Shown: positions 3,202 to 5,784 of the stretch, piece after piece
Position numbering within the stretch: position 1 is the stretch's first letter
Layout of the letters: every line of letters begins with the position of its first letter
DNA from: Methanobacteriota archaeon
Lineage (GTDB): Archaea > JACRDV01
Reading direction: 5' to 3'
Assembly: GCA_024860865.1 (NCBI GenBank)
Contig: JACRDV010000072.1
Coordinates: 1 to 5,784, forward strand
DNA: 5,784 nt
Notes under the pieces: generated by a model
Databases searched by the model: none
The model's input: the letters and a program-made list of their open reading frames with translations, nothing else
What the model was told of the DNA's origin: nothing
Made by a program: the position numbers and the translations under genes

Positions 3202-5784
3202 TTGAGCGCAGAGAGTCCGGAGACAGAGGCCTATCTTAAAAGCATTGAGGAAGAAGTTGAGAAAGCATATAAAGCCGCACAAATTGCACGCCAGCAGTGT
3301 AAAGATCCTGAGCCTGATGTTGAAATTTCATTAGCAGCAGATCTTGCTTCTAGAGTTGAAGGTCTTTTAGGTTTTAAAGGCGTTGCTGAAAAAATTCGAG
3401 AGTTTAATACAAACTTCTCACGTGAAGAAGTTGCACTAAAAATTGCAGAAGAAATAGCAGCTGGAAAAATCGGAACATTTGAAGATAAAGAGAAAGCAAT
3501 TGAATGCGCAATCAGAATTGCACTTGCAATTTTAACAGAAGCAGTAGTTGCGGCACCAATTGAAGGGATATCAAGAGTAAAAATTAAAGAAAATTCAGAT
3601 CGCACAAAATATCTTGCAGTTTATTTTGCCGGGCCGATTAGGTCTGCTGGTGGAACTGCTGAAGCATTTACAGTTTTGGTTGGAGATAAACTAAGACAAT
3701 TATTAAATTTAGATCGATATAAGCCAAGTGAAAAAGAAATTGAACGATATGTCGAAGAAGTTGAATTATACGAAACTGAAGCTGCACATCTACAGTATCC
3801 TTCAACTCCAGATGAAATTCGATTTGCTGTGAAAAACCTTCCAATAGAAATTACTGGCGAACCTACTGACAAAATTGAAGTAACCGGTTATAGAGATTTA
3901 GAAAGAGTCGAAACAAACCAAGTCCGTGGCGGAGCAATTCTTGTTTTAGTTGAAGGAGTTTTATCAAAAGCAACTAAAATAGCAAAGCTTGCTGAAGAGT
4001 TGAAACTCGAGGGCTGGAGTTGGATAAAGGAGTTGGCACAAAAACGAGTTGAAAAAAAATCTACAAAAGAGCCGATTACGCCGAAGTACTTAGAAGATGT
4101 AATTGGGGGGCGTCCAATTCTCGCCTATCCAAATCAGCCAGGGGGCTTTAGGTTAAGATATGGGCGCTGCAGGAACTCGGGCTTAGCTGCCCAATCAATC
4201 CATCCAGCGACCATGGTTATTTTAGATGAGTTCATTGCTGTTGGCACTCAAATTAAAACAGAGCGCCCTGGTAAAGCAGCAGCCATCGTTCCTTGCGACA
4301 CAATCGAAGGGCCGATTGTAAAACTAAAAACAGGCGATGTCATTTATGTTAATACCTTAGAAGAAGCATATAAACTCAAAGACCAGGTTGCTGAAATATT
4401 ATTTTTAGGGGATATTTTAATCTCTTATGGGGAATTTCTTGAAAACAATCACCCATTAATGCCGTCTGGTTACAGCGAAGAGATTTGGCAACAAGAACTA
4501 GAAAAAGTTGCTAAGCAGTCAAATACATTGGATGTTTATCAAATTAAAATGTACATTGAAGATTCAATAAAAAATGTACCAACTGCACAAGAAGCAATAC
4601 AACTTTCTGAAAAATTCAGGATACCTCTGCATCCGCGGTATACTTATTATTGGCACGATATTTCAGCTGAAAGTATCCTTAAGTTAGTTGATTGGATTGT
4701 AAGCGGTGAGTTCTCAGACTCAACACTTAAGTTGCCAATATCAGAAGAAAAAAAGCTACTTGAAATGCTTGGGATTCCGCACAAAATTTCCAATAATTTA
4801 GTTGCCCTAGATTCAAATGAAAGCCAAATTTTGTTAAGATGTTTAGGTTTAGACGAAAAACTATCAAAACAAAGGTTTGAAGAGGTTTATACCAGCAGAA
4901 GTTGGGCAGATCCAGTTGAGTTAGTTTCAGCTTTAGCAGGGTTTTCAGTTCGCAAAAAAGCTCCTACTAAAATTGGAGCGCGAATGGCCAGGCCTGAAAA
5001 GGCTAACATGCGAATGATGAAACCAGCACCGCATTTTTTGTTCCCGCTTGGATGGGCTGGGGGCAAAACTAGGAATACGATAAAAGCAACGAAAAACGGC
5101 ACAATTACCGTTGATATAGTTTACAGAAAATGTCCAATTTGCAAAAAAACAACTTTTAAACCAAAGTGCATTTGCGGTGGACGGACGAGAATTACATCTC
5201 CATCTCATAAAGACCAAGGGTTGCTGATTAAAGACTTGCTAGAAGAGGCAGCTAAAAACATACATGAAAATATACCGGAAGAAATTAAAGGAGTAGTTGG
5301 ATTAATTAGTCGAGATAAAGTTCCAGAGCCACTTGAAAAAGGAATTTTGCGAGCAAAGTATGATTTACACGTTTTTCGAGACGGAACAATTCGATTTGAT
5401 GCTACAAATCTTCCGCTCACTCATTTTAGACCATCTGAAATCAAAACTGATGTTGAAAAACTTAAACAATTAGGTTACCGGACAGATTGCTATGGGAAAC
5501 CTCTCTTAAACGGAGATCAGATTATAGAATTAAAACAGCAAGATTTAGTAATTCCTGAAAAGGGTGGAGAATGCCTAGTTAAAATTACAAAGTTTATTGA
5601 TGAAATGTTGGCGAAATTTTATAATTTGTCACCTTATTACAACGTTAATAAAATTGAAGATTTAGTTGGGCATTTAGTTGTTGGATTAGCACCACATACC
5701 TCAGTTGGAGTTATTGGGAGAATAATTGGTTTTACAAGAGCCGATGCTTGTTTTGCGCATCCATACTTTCATGCTGCGAAAAGA
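3202..5784 (+). CDS. polC: DNA polymerase D large subunit DP2, 3' end outside the window
   Basis: DP2 is the catalytic subunit of PolD, a two-barrel polymerase related to multisubunit RNA polymerases rather than to other DNA polymerases. The frame opens at TTG one base after the DP1 stop and has no stop in 861 codons; whole family members have roughly 1100-1300 residues, so about 250-400 are missing. Family blocks in order: GPIRSAGGTAEA (144-155), QVRGGAILVLVEGV (240-253), GGRPILAYP (302-310), GGFRLRYGR (314-322), TERPGKAA (353-360), RMARPEKA (594-601), FPLGWAGGKTRN (614-625), a zinc-binding cluster C644, C647, C656, C658, and ARIIGF-like GRIIGF (839-844) followed by HPYFHAAKR (853-861). The catalytic aspartate motif NCDGDED of relatives should start a residue or two after the last base. 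No intein motif is seen in the visible part. It is transcribed with DP1 and very probably translationally coupled to it. Confidence 0.97.
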   Translation, partial: MSAESPETEAYLKSIEEEVEKAYKAAQIARQQCKDPEPDVEISLAADLASRVEGLLGFKGVAEKIREFNTNFSREEVALKIAEEIAAGKIGTFEDKEKAIECAIRIALAILTEAVVAAPIEGISRVKIKENSDRTKYLAVYFAGPIRSAGGTAEAFTVLVGDKLRQLLNLDRYKPSEKEIERYVEEVELYETEAAHLQYPSTPDEIRFAVKNLPIEITGEPTDKIEVTGYRDLERVETNQVRGGAILVLVEGVLSKATKIAKLAEELKLEGWSWIKELAQKRVEKKSTKEPITPKYLEDVIGGRPILAYPNQPGGFRLRYGRCRNSGLAAQSIHPATMVILDEFIAVGTQIKTERPGKAAAIVPCDTIEGPIVKLKTGDVIYVNTLEEAYKLKDQVAEILFLGDILISYGEFLENNHPLMPSGYSEEIWQQELEKVAKQSNTLDVYQIKMYIEDSIKNVPTAQEAIQLSEKFRIPLHPRYTYYWHDISAESILKLVDWIVSGEFSDSTLKLPISEEKKLLEMLGIPHKISNNLVALDSNESQILLRCLGLDEKLSKQRFEEVYTSRSWADPVELVSALAGFSVRKKAPTKIGARMARPEKANMRMMKPAPHFLFPLGWAGGKTRNTIKATKNGTITVDIVYRKCPICKKTTFKPKCICGGRTRITSPSHKDQGLLIKDLLEEAAKNIHENIPEEIKGVVGLISRDKVPEPLEKGILRAKYDLHVFRDGTIRFDATNLPLTHFRPSEIKTDVEKLKQLGYRTDCYGKPLLNGDQIIELKQQDLVIPEKGGECLVKITKFIDEMLAKFYNLSPYYNVNKIEDLVGHLVVGLAPHTSVGVIGRIIGFTRADACFAHPYFHAAKR

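Noticed and set aside
3064-3872. Minus-strand open frames over the end of DP1 and start of DP2
   Set aside because: The plus strand encodes well-conserved PolD sequence here; the antisense products resemble nothing.
4887-5420. Three overlapping minus-strand open frames within DP2
   Set aside because: They mutually overlap and lie antisense to the conserved RMARPEKA block, the zinc cluster and following sequence.
3202-5784. Intein within the visible part of DP2
   Set aside because: The conserved family blocks follow each other without a large insertion and no splicing or endonuclease motif is seen.

Overview
The window comes from an A/T-rich archaeal chromosome and holds a likely replication origin followed by three replication genes, all on the + strand: the initiator gene orc1/cdc6 and the two subunits of the archaeal family D DNA polymerase (PolD). 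PolD exists only in archaea and is absent from ordinary Thermoproteota (Crenarchaeota) such as Sulfolobus, so the source is a euryarchaeote or another PolD-bearing lineage such as Bathyarchaeia, Asgard or Thaumarchaeota. I cannot place it more exactly from sequence alone. The order origin, cdc6, DP1, DP2 is known from Thermococcales (Pyrococcus), but base composition and protein details do not force that group.

Bases 1-397 hold no gene. They contain three elements that align with one another and with the archaeal origin recognition box (ORB): 1-20 on the minus strand, 92-112 and 291-311 on the plus strand. There is also an ORB core without its G-string (41-53), and a lone G-string (263-270, minus). 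Mixed with them are two copies of a 23-bp repeat with a dyad core that is not an ORB (52-74 and 117-139), a GC-rich 8-bp palindrome, and two inverted repeats in or beside the most A/T-rich part (195-210 and 216-253). The last 70 bases carry a TATA-like element and a strong GGAGG ribosome binding site before a TTG start.

Orc1/Cdc6 (398-1624) is a complete 408-residue AAA+ initiator with a C-terminal winged helix. The PolD small subunit DP1 (ends at 3200) is complete and keeps its OB fold and phosphodiesterase-type proofreading motifs. The PolD large subunit DP2 starts at 3202, one base after the DP1 stop, and stays open to the last base: 861 codons are visible. The window ends just before the expected catalytic aspartate motif of DP2.

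Together this is a compact replication module. The initiator is encoded beside the sites it probably binds, and the two subunits of the replicative polymerase are encoded almost back to back, co-directional with a fork leaving the origin. The best candidates for something undescribed are the 23-bp repeat with its dyad core and its position among the ORBs, and the structured A/T-rich interval that may be the unwinding element.
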